From positions 1-64,000 of the forward strand of contig NZ_BJML01000004.1 of NCBI RefSeq assembly GCF_006539145.1: a DNA stretch of 64,000 nucleotides. The letters are read 5' to 3'. Position numbers and translations under genes: made by a program. This document shows positions 1 through 7,117 of this stretch, piece after piece (the first letter of the stretch is position 1; every line of letters begins with the position of its first letter). This stretch comes from Microbacterium testaceum (GTDB lineage Bacteria; Actinomycetota; Actinomycetes; Actinomycetales; Microbacteriaceae). Under the pieces are notes generated by a model. The model had not been told where the DNA came from. It was given only the letters and a program-made list of their open reading frames with translations, and made no database searches.

Positions 1-162
1 GAGCCGATACGTCATGTTCGGCTTCGGCGTCGGCGGGAGCGGCTCGCCGCGCGCGACGGTGCGTTCAGCACCACCTCCGCCGCGAGGACCGACCTGCTGG
101 TACTGACCTGAGCGAGGGGCGCTCTGCCCGGGCCGGAGCCCCTGGTTGTTGGCCTTAGCCAT
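1..162 (-). CDS. YjzC-like small basic protein, 3' end cut by the window
   Basis: Fifty-four codons are open from an ATG at 162 to the window edge, so the C-terminus is missing. A TGGAGG ribosome-binding site lies about six bases upstream of the ATG. The protein begins MAKANNQGLRPGQSAPRSGQ and continues with a Gly-rich turn and a Pro-rich stretch ending PKPNMTYRL. This resembles the YjzC family (RPGQxAPxSGxY core near the N-terminus, usually about 60 residues), whose function is unknown. The family call is from memory of the motif. The gene reads away from the AT-richer region that follows. Confidence 0.6.
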   Translation of the reverse strand, partial: MAKANNQGLRPGQSAPRSGQYQQVGPRGGGGAERTVARGEPLPPTPKPNMTYRL

Positions 163-896
163 CTTGTGCCTCCAAAAGGCGATTCAGCGACACGCCCCGT
201 AAGGATTTGCTGGGCGCCCACGAGCACGCGTACTTTGGAGTAAGTTTCCGCTTCGCAGTTGAAACTTCCGGCCCTCAGATCAGGTTGCAACTGACCAGGG
301 GGCCTTTTTCCGTGTTCACTTACCGTGGACCTCAATACTACATATGAGGACGGACATTCGAAGGCTCCGCAAAAGGTAGTAGTTACATCGGTGTGATTTT
401 CCAACGTCCCTCCCCATGTACAACACAGAATGTCCACGCTTTTATCCACAGATCCGCGGTTAGCACTCTCTCCACAAGAGCGCTGATTTCCGCGGTTCTC
501 TGGCGCGTACCGCGAAGTTGTCCACAGACGACGAGGTATATATACCCTCCAACATTTGCACAGGAGCATTAACTTCCCCTCGGCGTGTCGCGGCGTGTCA
601 CGTGTCCGCGATATGGGCTTTACCGGCCATTTACCCCCCTCCTCAAGGACGCCTTCCTGGACGACAGCATGGTGCAGGCGCTCCATCGCGACCCGGAGAG
701 ACCTGGCCCGCCCGAGAAGCTGCCCGCGGAACTCGACCCGGTAGCGGGGGCCGTCCTCCGTGTGTCGGAGTTCGATAGTTCCGACTACTCGGCGCAATGC
801 ATCCAGGAACTCCCACCGTGCGGGCTGACGCTCCCGCGCGAGCATGGTCGGGTGCCAGCGGGGGCCAGAGTCGTCCATGCGAACAGTGTCGAACAT
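12..896 (-). CDS. Hypothetical protein; only the first ~85 residues look coding
   Basis: An open frame starts at ATG 896 and has no stop until position 12. The first 85 or so residues (down to about 640) look like a real protein, with motifs RWEFLDALRRVVGTIELRH and YRVEFRGQLLGRARSLRVAM. Below about 640 the translation becomes composition-driven, runs through the DnaA-box region and finally overlaps the YjzC-like gene. A gene that lost its stop or suffered a frameshift is likely, or a short gene read in the wrong frame at its 3' end. No ribosome-binding site precedes the ATG. I do not recognise the family. Confidence 0.25.
   Translation of the reverse strand: MFDTVRMDDSGPRWHPTMLARERQPARWEFLDALRRVVGTIELRHTEDGPRYRVEFRGQLLGRARSLRVAMERLHHAVVQEGVLEEGGKWPVKPISRTRDTPRHAEGKLMLLCKCWRVYIPRRLWTTSRYAPENRGNQRSCGESANRGSVDKSVDILCCTWGGTLENHTDVTTTFCGAFECPSSYVVLRSTVSEHGKRPPGQLQPDLRAGSFNCEAETYSKVRVLVGAQQILTGRVAESPFGGTRWLRPTTRGSGPGRAPLAQVSTSRSVLAAEVVLNAPSRAASRSRRRRSRT
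270..309 (+). terminator. Terminator-like hairpin with T run
   Basis: GGCCCT at 270-275 can pair with AGGGGGCC at 297-304 with two extra G residues, and TCAG/CTGA pairs inside it. TTTTT follows at 305-309. It would terminate plus-strand transcription, although no plus-strand gene is recognised upstream. It could end a small RNA beginning in the adjoining inverted repeat. Confidence 0.35.
430..526 (+). promoter_or_regulatory. Cluster of DnaA-box-like sites
   Basis: TTATCCACA at 442-450 is identical to the classic strong DnaA box. TTGTCCACA at 518-526 is identical to the form favoured in high-GC actinobacteria. ATGTCCACG at 430-438 and CTCTCCACA at 468-476 each differ at two positions. All four lie in the same orientation within 97 bases. 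Neither dnaA nor dnaN is in the window, so this is not the usual actinobacterial oriC context. Confidence 0.5.
535..546. repeat. AT-rich palindrome GGTATATATACC
   Basis: A perfect 12-base palindrome lies 9 bases beyond the last DnaA box. Such an alternating TA core melts easily and can also act as an operator. No protein can be assigned. Confidence 0.4.
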
Positions 897-980
897 GCGT
901 TCGAAGAGCGCAAGGCGACCGGGAGACGCGACAATAAACGTGAGAGCCCGGGGGGTTTGCACTCCCCAGTGTTCTCTAGG

Positions 981-1053
981 TGGGCCCTGCCGGGATCGAA
1001 CCGACGACATCCACGGTGTAAACGTGGCGCTCTACCAGCTGAGCTAAAGGCCC
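981..1053 (-). tRNA. tRNA-Val (anticodon TAC)
   Basis: On the minus strand the gene begins GGGCCTTTAGCTCAGCTGG and ends GGCAGGGCCCA. The acceptor arm is 7 bp with one G-U pair. The anticodon arm CCACG-TTTACAC-CGTGG places TAC at the anticodon, and GGTTCGATCC forms the T arm. The 3' CCA is not encoded. Confidence 0.95.
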
Positions 1054-1316
1054 TGGACGCATCGAGTCTAGCGTCCGCCCGGCTCCTGGCCCGCGCCACT
1101 GCCGCCACGAGGTCACGTGAACCGGGCGAGGGCACAGGGCATGTCGTGCGTCCTCGCCCAGGTCGCGTGATCTGGCCCTCTCACGGCCGCGGCTCGTCGC
1201 CGAGGCCCCGTGATCTGGCCCATCGACAGCTCCGGCCCCCGCGCACCACAGACCCCGCCCGGTCGCGCGGCGATCGCGTACCGCCGATGTCGGAGCCCCG
1301 GGGTAGCGTGGAGCCT
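1054..1316. other. Intergenic region with a direct repeat
   Basis: This 263-base gap before the zinc-ribbon gene holds the 13-mer CGTGATCTGGCCC twice, at 1166-1178 and 1209-1221, 43 bases apart. I see no further gene or structure. Confidence 0.4.
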
Positions 1317-2045
1317 GTGAATGCCGATCCCGCCGACCAGCGCAAACTGCTCGACCTCGCCGACCTCGACGCCCGTATCCGTCGCGACGAGAAGGTCTCG
1401 GCCAACCCGCCGCAGGCCGAGCGCGTGCGCGAGCTCCTCGCGCAGCGGGCAACGCTCACGCAAGAGCTGTCGAGCCGCGCCAACGCGCGCGACGACATCA
1501 CCGCGGAGCTGAAGCGTCTCGAGTCCGATGTCGCCGTCGTCGACGCCCGTATCGCGCGCGACACCGAACGACTCGCCGCGTCGTCGAACCCCAAGCAGGC
1601 ACAGGGCTTCGAGAGCGAGCTCGCCTCGCTGACGCGGCGCAAGAGCGACCTCGAAGACATGGAGATCGCGCTCTTGGAGCGCCTCGAGACGGCGGATGCC
1701 GCGGTCTCCGAACAAGAGGCTCTGATCGCCGAGACGAACGCCCAGGGCGCACAACTGAGTGCCGACGCGAAGACCACCGTGTCTGACGCGACGACGCGTC
1801 TCGAGGGTGCGCGCCGCGATCGCGACGCCGTCGCTGCGTCCGTTCCCACCGACCTGCTCGGCCTGTACGAGCGTCTCGCAGCCCGTGGAAACGGTGCGGG
1901 ACTCCTCCGCGCCGGCGCGTGCGAGGCGTGCCGTATGGTCCTTCCGCCGAGCGACCTGGCCACGGTACGCCGCGCCCAGACCGACGAGGTCGTGTTCTGC
2001 CCCGAGTGCGGCGCCATCCTGGTCCGCACAGAAGAGTCTCGATGA
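1317..2045 (+). CDS. Zinc-ribbon coiled-coil protein (C4-type)
   Basis: The 242-residue protein is a long charged coiled coil (roughly residues 5-175, with heptad-like runs such as LLAQRATLTQELSSR). It ends in a C-terminal zinc ribbon built from CEAC and CPEC. This architecture matches the widespread bacterial putative zinc-ribbon family seen near RNase HI or polymerase genes; the molecular role is unknown. The GTG at 1317 is chosen because GGAG lies just upstream and the reading frame before it looks non-coding. It is followed after 12 bases by the DNA polymerase gene, so the two are probably co-transcribed. Confidence 0.8.
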   Translation: MNADPADQRKLLDLADLDARIRRDEKVSANPPQAERVRELLAQRATLTQELSSRANARDDITAELKRLESDVAVVDARIARDTERLAASSNPKQAQGFESELASLTRRKSDLEDMEIALLERLETADAAVSEQEALIAETNAQGAQLSADAKTTVSDATTRLEGARRDRDAVAASVPTDLLGLYERLAARGNGAGLLRAGACEACRMVLPPSDLATVRRAQTDEVVFCPECGAILVRTEESR

Positions 2046-2057
2046 CCCGAGACGGCC

Positions 2058-3764
2058 GTGCCGTCTGACACGGTCGTGGTCGGCAGCGCCCCCTCGGGGC
2101 GGGCCTCCCTGATCGAGCTGGATGCCGATGGTGCGCCGTCGCGCACGGTCGAGATCGACGCTGAGGCACTGGCCTCCGCGGTCTCGTTGCGCGAAGCGGG
2201 TGGCGATGTCCGCTGGGTGTGGGCAGATTCGACGACGGTGTACTCCCGGCTCCTGACGGCCGGGGTGCGCGTGGCTCGCGCGTGGGACCTGCGTCTCGTC
2301 CACGCCATCCTCCGCGACGCTGCCGCCGTCCGCGACGACCACGGTCTGCGCGCCGCCACGGCCTGGGATGCCGCCACCTCGGCCCCCGCGGGCGGTGACA
2401 CGCTCTTCGAGCTGGGAGAGTCGGCATCCGGGATTCCCGAGAGCGCCGACGCGGCACTCGCCGAGTACCGCCGACAGGTGTCGGCGATCGGATCGTCGAC
2501 GAATCCGGGGGCGCTGCGGTTGCTCTGCGCGGCGGAATCGGCCGGGGCGCTCATCGCCGAAGAGCTGCACGCCGCCGGCGTCCCCTGGAGCCGCGCCGCG
2601 CACGAAGCGTTGCTCGAGGAAGAACTCGGCGCGCGGCGCGGGGGAGGATTGCCCACCCGCATCGAGCAGGCCGCCACCACGGTCCGCGCGGCGCTGGGCG
2701 ACCCCGCCGCCTCGCTCGACTCGCAGCCGCGGCTGCTGCGCTCGCTGCACCGCGCTGGCCTGCTGGTGCAGTCCACCAGCCGGTGGGAACTGGCCGAGCA
2801 CGATCACCCGGTGGTGCACCCCCTCATCTCGTACAAGAAGCTCATGCGGCTCTACACCGCGAACGGCTGGGCGTGGCTCGACGAATGGGTACGCGCCGAC
2901 CGGTTCCGCCCCGTCTATGTCGCCGCAGGCGTCGTCACCGGCCGTTGGGCATCATCCGGCGGGGGAGCGCTGCAAATTCCGCGGGCGCTTCGCACCGCCG
3001 TCCGCGCCGACCCGGGGTGGACGCTCGTAACCGCCGACGTCGCCCAGCTCGAGCCCCGGGTCCTCGCGGCAATGGCGCGCGACACGGCGTTGGCCGAAGC
3101 GGCGTCCGGTCGCGACCTGTACGCCGGCATCGTCGAGCGCGGCGCCGTCGGCAGCCGCGCCGAGGCGAAGCTCGCAATGCTGGGGGCGATGTACGGCGCC
3201 ACCACGGGAGAGAGTGGGCGGCTCCTGCCGCGCCTTCGGCGCACCTTCCCGCGCGCGATGCAGCTCGTCGACGACGCCGCGCGCACGGGGGAGGAGGGCG
3301 GGGTCGTGCACACCTGGCTCGGCCGCACGTCTCCCACGGCCGGCGACTCGTGGCGCGACCTGCAGTCACGGGCGAGCGACGCCGCGGCATCCGGAATCGA
3401 CGAGACACGCGCGCGCCGCTCCGCCCGAGACCGGGGCAGGTTCACTCGCAATTATGTTGTGCAGGGCACGGCGGCCGAGTGGGCGCTGGCGTGGCTGGCC
3501 GACCTCCGCTCCCGTCTCGCCAGGCTCCCCGAAGTGGATGCCGCCCGCGCTGCGGCCGCATCGGGTCCGGTGTTCGCACGCTCTCCGCACCTGGCGTTCT
3601 TCCTCCACGACGAGATCGTGGTGCACACGCCGCTCGAGCACGCCGAAGCCGTCGCGGATGCCGTGCGTGAATCGGCGGCCTCGGCGGGGCGGCTGTTGTT
3701 CGGCACCTTCCCCATCGACTTCCCGCTCGATCTGCGGATCGGCGAGACGGCCGAGAAGGGCTGA
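2058..3764 (+). CDS. Family-A DNA polymerase with N-terminal 3'-5' exonuclease-like domain
   Basis: This 568-residue protein is much shorter than PolA and lacks the 5' nuclease domain. Polymerase motif A is DVAQLEPR near residue 327 (usual form DYSQIELR; the catalytic Asp and Glu are kept). Motif B spans AKLAMLGAMYG near 369-380. Motif C is FFLHDE near 515. The first 220 residues correspond to the exonuclease-like domain, but I cannot see a full DEDD set. It belongs to the actinobacterial group annotated as bifunctional 3'-5' exonuclease/DNA polymerase, probably a repair enzyme. The GTG start lies 12 bases after the preceding stop. Confidence 0.85.
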   Translation: MPSDTVVVGSAPSGRASLIELDADGAPSRTVEIDAEALASAVSLREAGGDVRWVWADSTTVYSRLLTAGVRVARAWDLRLVHAILRDAAAVRDDHGLRAATAWDAATSAPAGGDTLFELGESASGIPESADAALAEYRRQVSAIGSSTNPGALRLLCAAESAGALIAEELHAAGVPWSRAAHEALLEEELGARRGGGLPTRIEQAATTVRAALGDPAASLDSQPRLLRSLHRAGLLVQSTSRWELAEHDHPVVHPLISYKKLMRLYTANGWAWLDEWVRADRFRPVYVAAGVVTGRWASSGGGALQIPRALRTAVRADPGWTLVTADVAQLEPRVLAAMARDTALAEAASGRDLYAGIVERGAVGSRAEAKLAMLGAMYGATTGESGRLLPRLRRTFPRAMQLVDDAARTGEEGGVVHTWLGRTSPTAGDSWRDLQSRASDAAASGIDETRARRSARDRGRFTRNYVVQGTAAEWALAWLADLRSRLARLPEVDAARAAAASGPVFARSPHLAFFLHDEIVVHTPLEHAEAVADAVRESAASAGRLLFGTFPIDFPLDLRIGETAEKG

Positions 3765-3789
3765 AAGCGAAAGAGTGCGCCGGTAGACT
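3761..3789 (+). promoter_or_regulatory. Promoter of RNase P RNA
   Basis: CTGAAA (3761-3766) and TAGACT (3784-3789) are separated by 17 bases, and the RNA begins about eight bases downstream. The -35 box matches TTGACA at 4 of 6 positions and overlaps the polymerase stop codon. Confidence 0.5.
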
Positions 3790-3796
3790 GGTTGAC

Positions 3797-4170
3797 GCGA
3801 ATGGGTCGGCTGGACGGTCGCGTCACGGGTTCTCCCGTGCCGAGGAACGTCCGGGCTCCACAGGGCAGGACGGTGGGTAACGCCCACCCGGAGCAATCCG
3901 CGAGACAGTGCCACAGAGAGCAGACCGCCTCGACCCCTCGGGGTGCGGGGTAAGGGTGAAAGGGTGGTGTAAGAGACCACCGGGGTCGTGGTGACACGAC
4001 CCGCGAGGTAAACCTCGTCCGGAGCAAGGCCAGACAGGGGATGACGACGCGGCTCGCCGAGTCCCCGGGTAGGCCGCTGGAGCGGCACGGCAACGTGTCG
4101 CCGAGAGAGATGACCGTCCACGGGGTTTCGACCCCCGGACAGAACCCGGCGTACAGGTCGGCCCATTCGC
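3797..4170 (+). ncRNA. rnpB: RNase P RNA (class A)
   Basis: This is the catalytic RNA that matures tRNA 5' ends. The ends pair perfectly (GCGAATGGG at 3797 with CCCATTCGC ending at 4170), forming helix P1. The conserved core GAGGAACGTCCGGGCTCCAC follows near 3840. The 3' partner of P4 (ACAGAACCCGGCGTACAG) is near 4139-4156. Length, about 374 nt, fits a bacterial class A RNA. It sits 32 bases after the polymerase gene. Confidence 0.95.
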
Positions 4171-4361
4171 ACACCGGGACGATCGGCGGACGATCGCGGC
4201 GTCGCCGCAGAGCTGGCCCGGAGAGATGTCGCGCGAGGGGCACGCGCGCCGGAGGGCCGTCGAGGCCGAGTTCGACCGCGAGACCATCGGCTCGTCGAAC
4301 CGATGTCTGGTGTCGGATGTCTGTTTTACACTCGAGCACGGCCGGGGAAGGGGTCCGGTGC

Positions 4362-4652
4362 ATGGGTACAGGGGTCAGCGACGAGATGGTCGCCCGGGTG
4401 CTGGCATCCATCGCCCCCTGCACGCTCCAACCCGAGACGTGGGGGGCGCGAGCGATCGACTGGTATCCGCAGAAGCGCCCGGTGTGGGCATGGGTGACCT
4501 GGCCGAACCGCGCCGCGACCCGCGAGCCCGCCTGGGCGACGGGTGGCAACGACCGCGTCGTCATGCTCGAGGTGCCCTGCGCGGGCGGGCACTGGGCGCC
4601 CGTCGTGTGGCGCAACGCGGTCAGCGTCCGACGGATCGAGAACGCCGCGTGA
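4362..4652 (+). CDS. Small conserved-looking hypothetical protein
   Basis: The 96-residue protein starts MGTGVSDEMVARVLASIAP and is rich in Trp and Pro (WYPQKRPVWAWVTWPNRA). A GGGGAAGGGG stretch about 10 bases upstream can serve as ribosome-binding site. Codon use looks coding (G/C in third position), unlike the 190 bases between rnpB and the start. I do not recognise a family. The gene ends three bases before the convergent ppgK stop. Confidence 0.6.
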   Translation: MGTGVSDEMVARVLASIAPCTLQPETWGARAIDWYPQKRPVWAWVTWPNRAATREPAWATGGNDRVVMLEVPCAGGHWAPVVWRNAVSVRRIENAA

Positions 4653-4655
4653 GCG

Positions 4656-5441
4656 CTACTTGACCGCGGGCAGGGCTTCCGGCACCGGGACCGCGAGCGA
4701 GGCCGCGCCGATGATGCCGGCGTTGTTGCGGTGCTTCGCCGGAACGATGGGAGCGCGCAGCTTCAGCAGGGGCAAGAAGTTCTCGGAGTGCTTCGACACG
4801 CCGCCGCCGACGACGATGAGGTCGGGGCTGAAGAGGAACTCGACGTAGTCGTAGTACCACTGCAGACGCTTCGCCCACTTCTCCCACGACAGCTCTTCGC
4901 GCTCCATCGCGGAGTAGGCCGCGAAGTGCTCGGCGTCTTTCTTGTGGCCGGCGCGCTGCAGGTGACCGAGCTCGCTGTTGGGCACCAGCACGCCGTCGTA
5001 GATCATGGCCGACCCGATACCGGTGCCGAGCGTGGTGAGGATGACGAGACCGTCGACGCCCTTCGCCGCACCGTAGCGGACCTCGGCGATGCCGGCGACG
5101 TCGGCGTCGTTGGCGAAGTGGATGTCGCGCGAGAGCCCGTGCTCGAAGAACTTCTCGGCCTCGAAGCCGATCCACGACTTCGACACGTTCGCGGCCGACA
5201 GGGTGCGACCGCCCTTCACGATGGCCGGGAAGGCCACGCCCAGCGGCAGATCCGCGGGGGCCTGGAGGGTCTCGAGCACCTGGTGCACCGCCGCCAGCAC
5301 GTCGGCCGGCTCCGCACCCGCGGGGGTCGCGACCTTGACACGGTCGCTGACGAGCTCCCCGGCATCCAGATCCACGATTCCCGCTTTGATGCCGGTTCCG
5401 CCGATGTCCACTCCGACCGCACGAGACGCATTCGTTGCCAT
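4656..5441 (-). CDS. ppgK: Polyphosphate glucokinase
   Basis: The enzyme phosphorylates glucose using inorganic polyphosphate (and usually ATP), feeding glycolysis. The 261-residue protein is a ROK-family kinase: phosphate-binding VGVDIGGTGIKAGIVD is at residues 9-24, a second loop TTLGTGIGSAMIYDG lies near 137-151, and the polyphosphate-type substrate motif NSELGHL follows. The closing VVGGGVSKH is typical. The ATG at 5441 has GAGGGG just upstream; the frame remains open beyond it, but only this start matches the family N-terminus. Across actinobacteria ppgK lies close to sigA, as it does here within 18 kb. Confidence 0.9.
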   Translation of the reverse strand: MATNASRAVGVDIGGTGIKAGIVDLDAGELVSDRVKVATPAGAEPADVLAAVHQVLETLQAPADLPLGVAFPAIVKGGRTLSAANVSKSWIGFEAEKFFEHGLSRDIHFANDADVAGIAEVRYGAAKGVDGLVILTTLGTGIGSAMIYDGVLVPNSELGHLQRAGHKKDAEHFAAYSAMEREELSWEKWAKRLQWYYDYVEFLFSPDLIVVGGGVSKHSENFLPLLKLRAPIVPAKHRNNAGIIGAASLAVPVPEALPAVK

Positions 5442-5537
5442 ACCCCTCAGCCTATCCAGCCGCACGGTCGGGATCAGTAGGATCGGGGGAGCACCGGCGG
5501 TTCGCGCCGAGACGCGAGATCCACGTGAGGAGCGATC

Positions 5538-5741
5538 GTGAGCGACGAAGACAAGAAGTACTGGTACAACCTCGAGACCGGGAAGGTCGAGCAGGGGTAC
5601 GAGTCGCCCGCGGTCGATCGCGCCGGTCCCTTCGACACCGCAGAAGAAGCGGCCAACGCGCCGCAGCTCATGAAGGAGCGGTCGAAGCAGTGGGCCGAAG
5701 AAGAGGCCCGCGACGACTGGGGCTCCGGCTCCACCCGCTGA
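5538..5741 (+). CDS. Small acidic SPOR-like protein
   Basis: The 67-residue protein begins MSDEDKKYWYNLETGKVEQG and is highly acidic at its end. In Microbacteriaceae this small protein is usually labelled SPOR-domain-containing or hypothetical. The YWYNLxTGxVE motif and the DRxGPFxTxEEA motif are the conserved parts I recognise. It starts with GTG preceded by GAGGAG, and is followed 19 bases later by glnA2, so an operon is likely. Its function is unknown. Confidence 0.7.
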   Translation: MSDEDKKYWYNLETGKVEQGYESPAVDRAGPFDTAEEAANAPQLMKERSKQWAEEEARDDWGSGSTR

Positions 5742-5766
5742 ACGCCCACCGAAACGAGGGATGACG

Positions 5767-7107
5767 ATGGACAAGCAGCGCGATTTCGTCTTGCGCACGA
5801 TCGAGGAACGGGGCGTCAAGTTCGTCCGCCTCTGGTTCACCGACGTGGTCGGCACGCTCAAATCGGTGGCGATCGCCCCCGCCGAGGTGGAGGGCGCCTT
5901 CGCCGAGGGGCTCGGCTTCGACGGCTCCGCGATCGAGGGTCTCACGCGCTCGTACGAGTCCGACCTGTTGGCGCACCCCGATCCCACGACCTTCCAGATC
6001 CTTCCGTGGCGCGGGGAGATCGACCCGACGGCGCGCATGTTCTGCGACATCACGACGCCCGACGGCCAACCCGCCGTCGCCGACCCGCGACACGTTCTCA
6101 AGCGCACGCTCGCGAAGGCGGCCGACGCGGGGTTCACGTTCTACACGCACCCCGAGATCGAGTTCTACCTGCTGAAGTCATCGCAGCTCGGCGCGGACGG
6201 ACGCCCGCAGCCCGTCGACTCGGCCGGATACTTCGACAACGTCCCCGGCGGCACGGCGCACGACTTCCGCCGCCGCTCGGTGCGCATGCTCGAAGACCTC
6301 GGCATCTCGGTCGAATTCAGCCACCACGAGGGCGGCCCCGGCCAGAACGAGATCGACCTGCGGTACGCCGACGCCCTCACCACGGCCGACAACATCATGA
6401 CCTTCCGCACGGTGGTCAAGGAGGTCGCGATCGAGCAGGGCGTGTATGCCACGTTCATGCCGAAACCCATCAGTGGGCAGCCCGGCAGCGGCATGCACAC
6501 GCACCTCTCGCTCTTCGAGGGCGACATGAATGCCTTCTACGAAGAGGGCGGGCAGTACCAGCTCTCGAAGGTCGGTCGCCACTTCATCGCGGGGCTGCTG
6601 CGCCACGCGAACGAGATCTCGGCCGTGACGAACCAGTTCGTCAACTCGTACAAGCGCCTGTGGGGCGGCGACGAGGCACCGAGCTTCATCTGCTGGGGCC
6701 ACAACAACCGTTCCGCTCTCGTGCGCGTGCCGCTGTACAAGCCCAACAAGGGCCAGTCGACCCGCGTCGAGTACCGCGCCCTCGACTCCGCCGCGAACCC
6801 CTACCTGTCGTACGCGCTCATGCTCGCGGCCGGCCTCAAGGGCATCGAGCAGGAGTACGAGCTCCCCGCCGAGGCGGAGGACAACGTGTGGTCGCTCAGC
6901 GACACCGAGCGCCGTGCCCTCGGCTACGCGCCGCTTCCCGCGAGCCTCGACCACGCCCTCGAGTACCTCGAGGAGTCGGAGCTCGTCGCCGAGACGCTGG
7001 GCGAGACGGTCTTCAAGTACGTGCTGCTCAACAAGCGTCGCGAATGGCAGCAGTACCGCGCCCAGGTGACGCCGTTCGAGCTCGCGAGCAACCTCGAAGC
7101 ACTCTGA
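5767..7107 (+). CDS. glnA2: Glutamine synthetase GlnA2
   Basis: The protein (446 residues) carries glutamine synthetase signatures: FDGSAIEG near residue 55, PEIEFYLL in the metal site, the KPISGQPGSGMHTHLS ATP-site loop, and NSYKRL. The C-terminus (YRAQVTPFELASN) lacks the Tyr of the adenylylation loop, so it is not expected to be controlled by GlnE although glnE is the next gene. This matches GlnA2 of Mycobacterium and Streptomyces. Two ATGs compete, at 5761 and 5767. GAGGG ends at 5760, abutting the first and six bases from the second, so I chose 5767. Confidence 0.9.
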   Translation: MDKQRDFVLRTIEERGVKFVRLWFTDVVGTLKSVAIAPAEVEGAFAEGLGFDGSAIEGLTRSYESDLLAHPDPTTFQILPWRGEIDPTARMFCDITTPDGQPAVADPRHVLKRTLAKAADAGFTFYTHPEIEFYLLKSSQLGADGRPQPVDSAGYFDNVPGGTAHDFRRRSVRMLEDLGISVEFSHHEGGPGQNEIDLRYADALTTADNIMTFRTVVKEVAIEQGVYATFMPKPISGQPGSGMHTHLSLFEGDMNAFYEEGGQYQLSKVGRHFIAGLLRHANEISAVTNQFVNSYKRLWGGDEAPSFICWGHNNRSALVRVPLYKPNKGQSTRVEYRALDSAANPYLSYALMLAAGLKGIEQEYELPAEAEDNVWSLSDTERRALGYAPLPASLDHALEYLEESELVAETLGETVFKYVLLNKRREWQQYRAQVTPFELASNLEAL

Positions 7108-7117
7108 CGGTCGTTCC

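Larger units (their letters stand above)
163..640. other. AT-richer non-coding stretch with hairpins and DnaA boxes
   Basis: This stretch is visibly richer in A and T than the rest of the window. It holds an inverted repeat AAGTTTC/GAAACTT (242-248 and 261-267), a terminator-like structure ending in five T residues (270-309), four DnaA-box-like 9-mers (430-526) and a 12-base palindrome (535-546). I see no convincing gene in it on either strand. Confidence 0.5.

Noticed and set aside
430..546. Chromosomal origin of replication
   Set aside because: Only two perfect boxes, and dnaA, dnaN and recF are absent. I kept it as a DnaA-box cluster instead.
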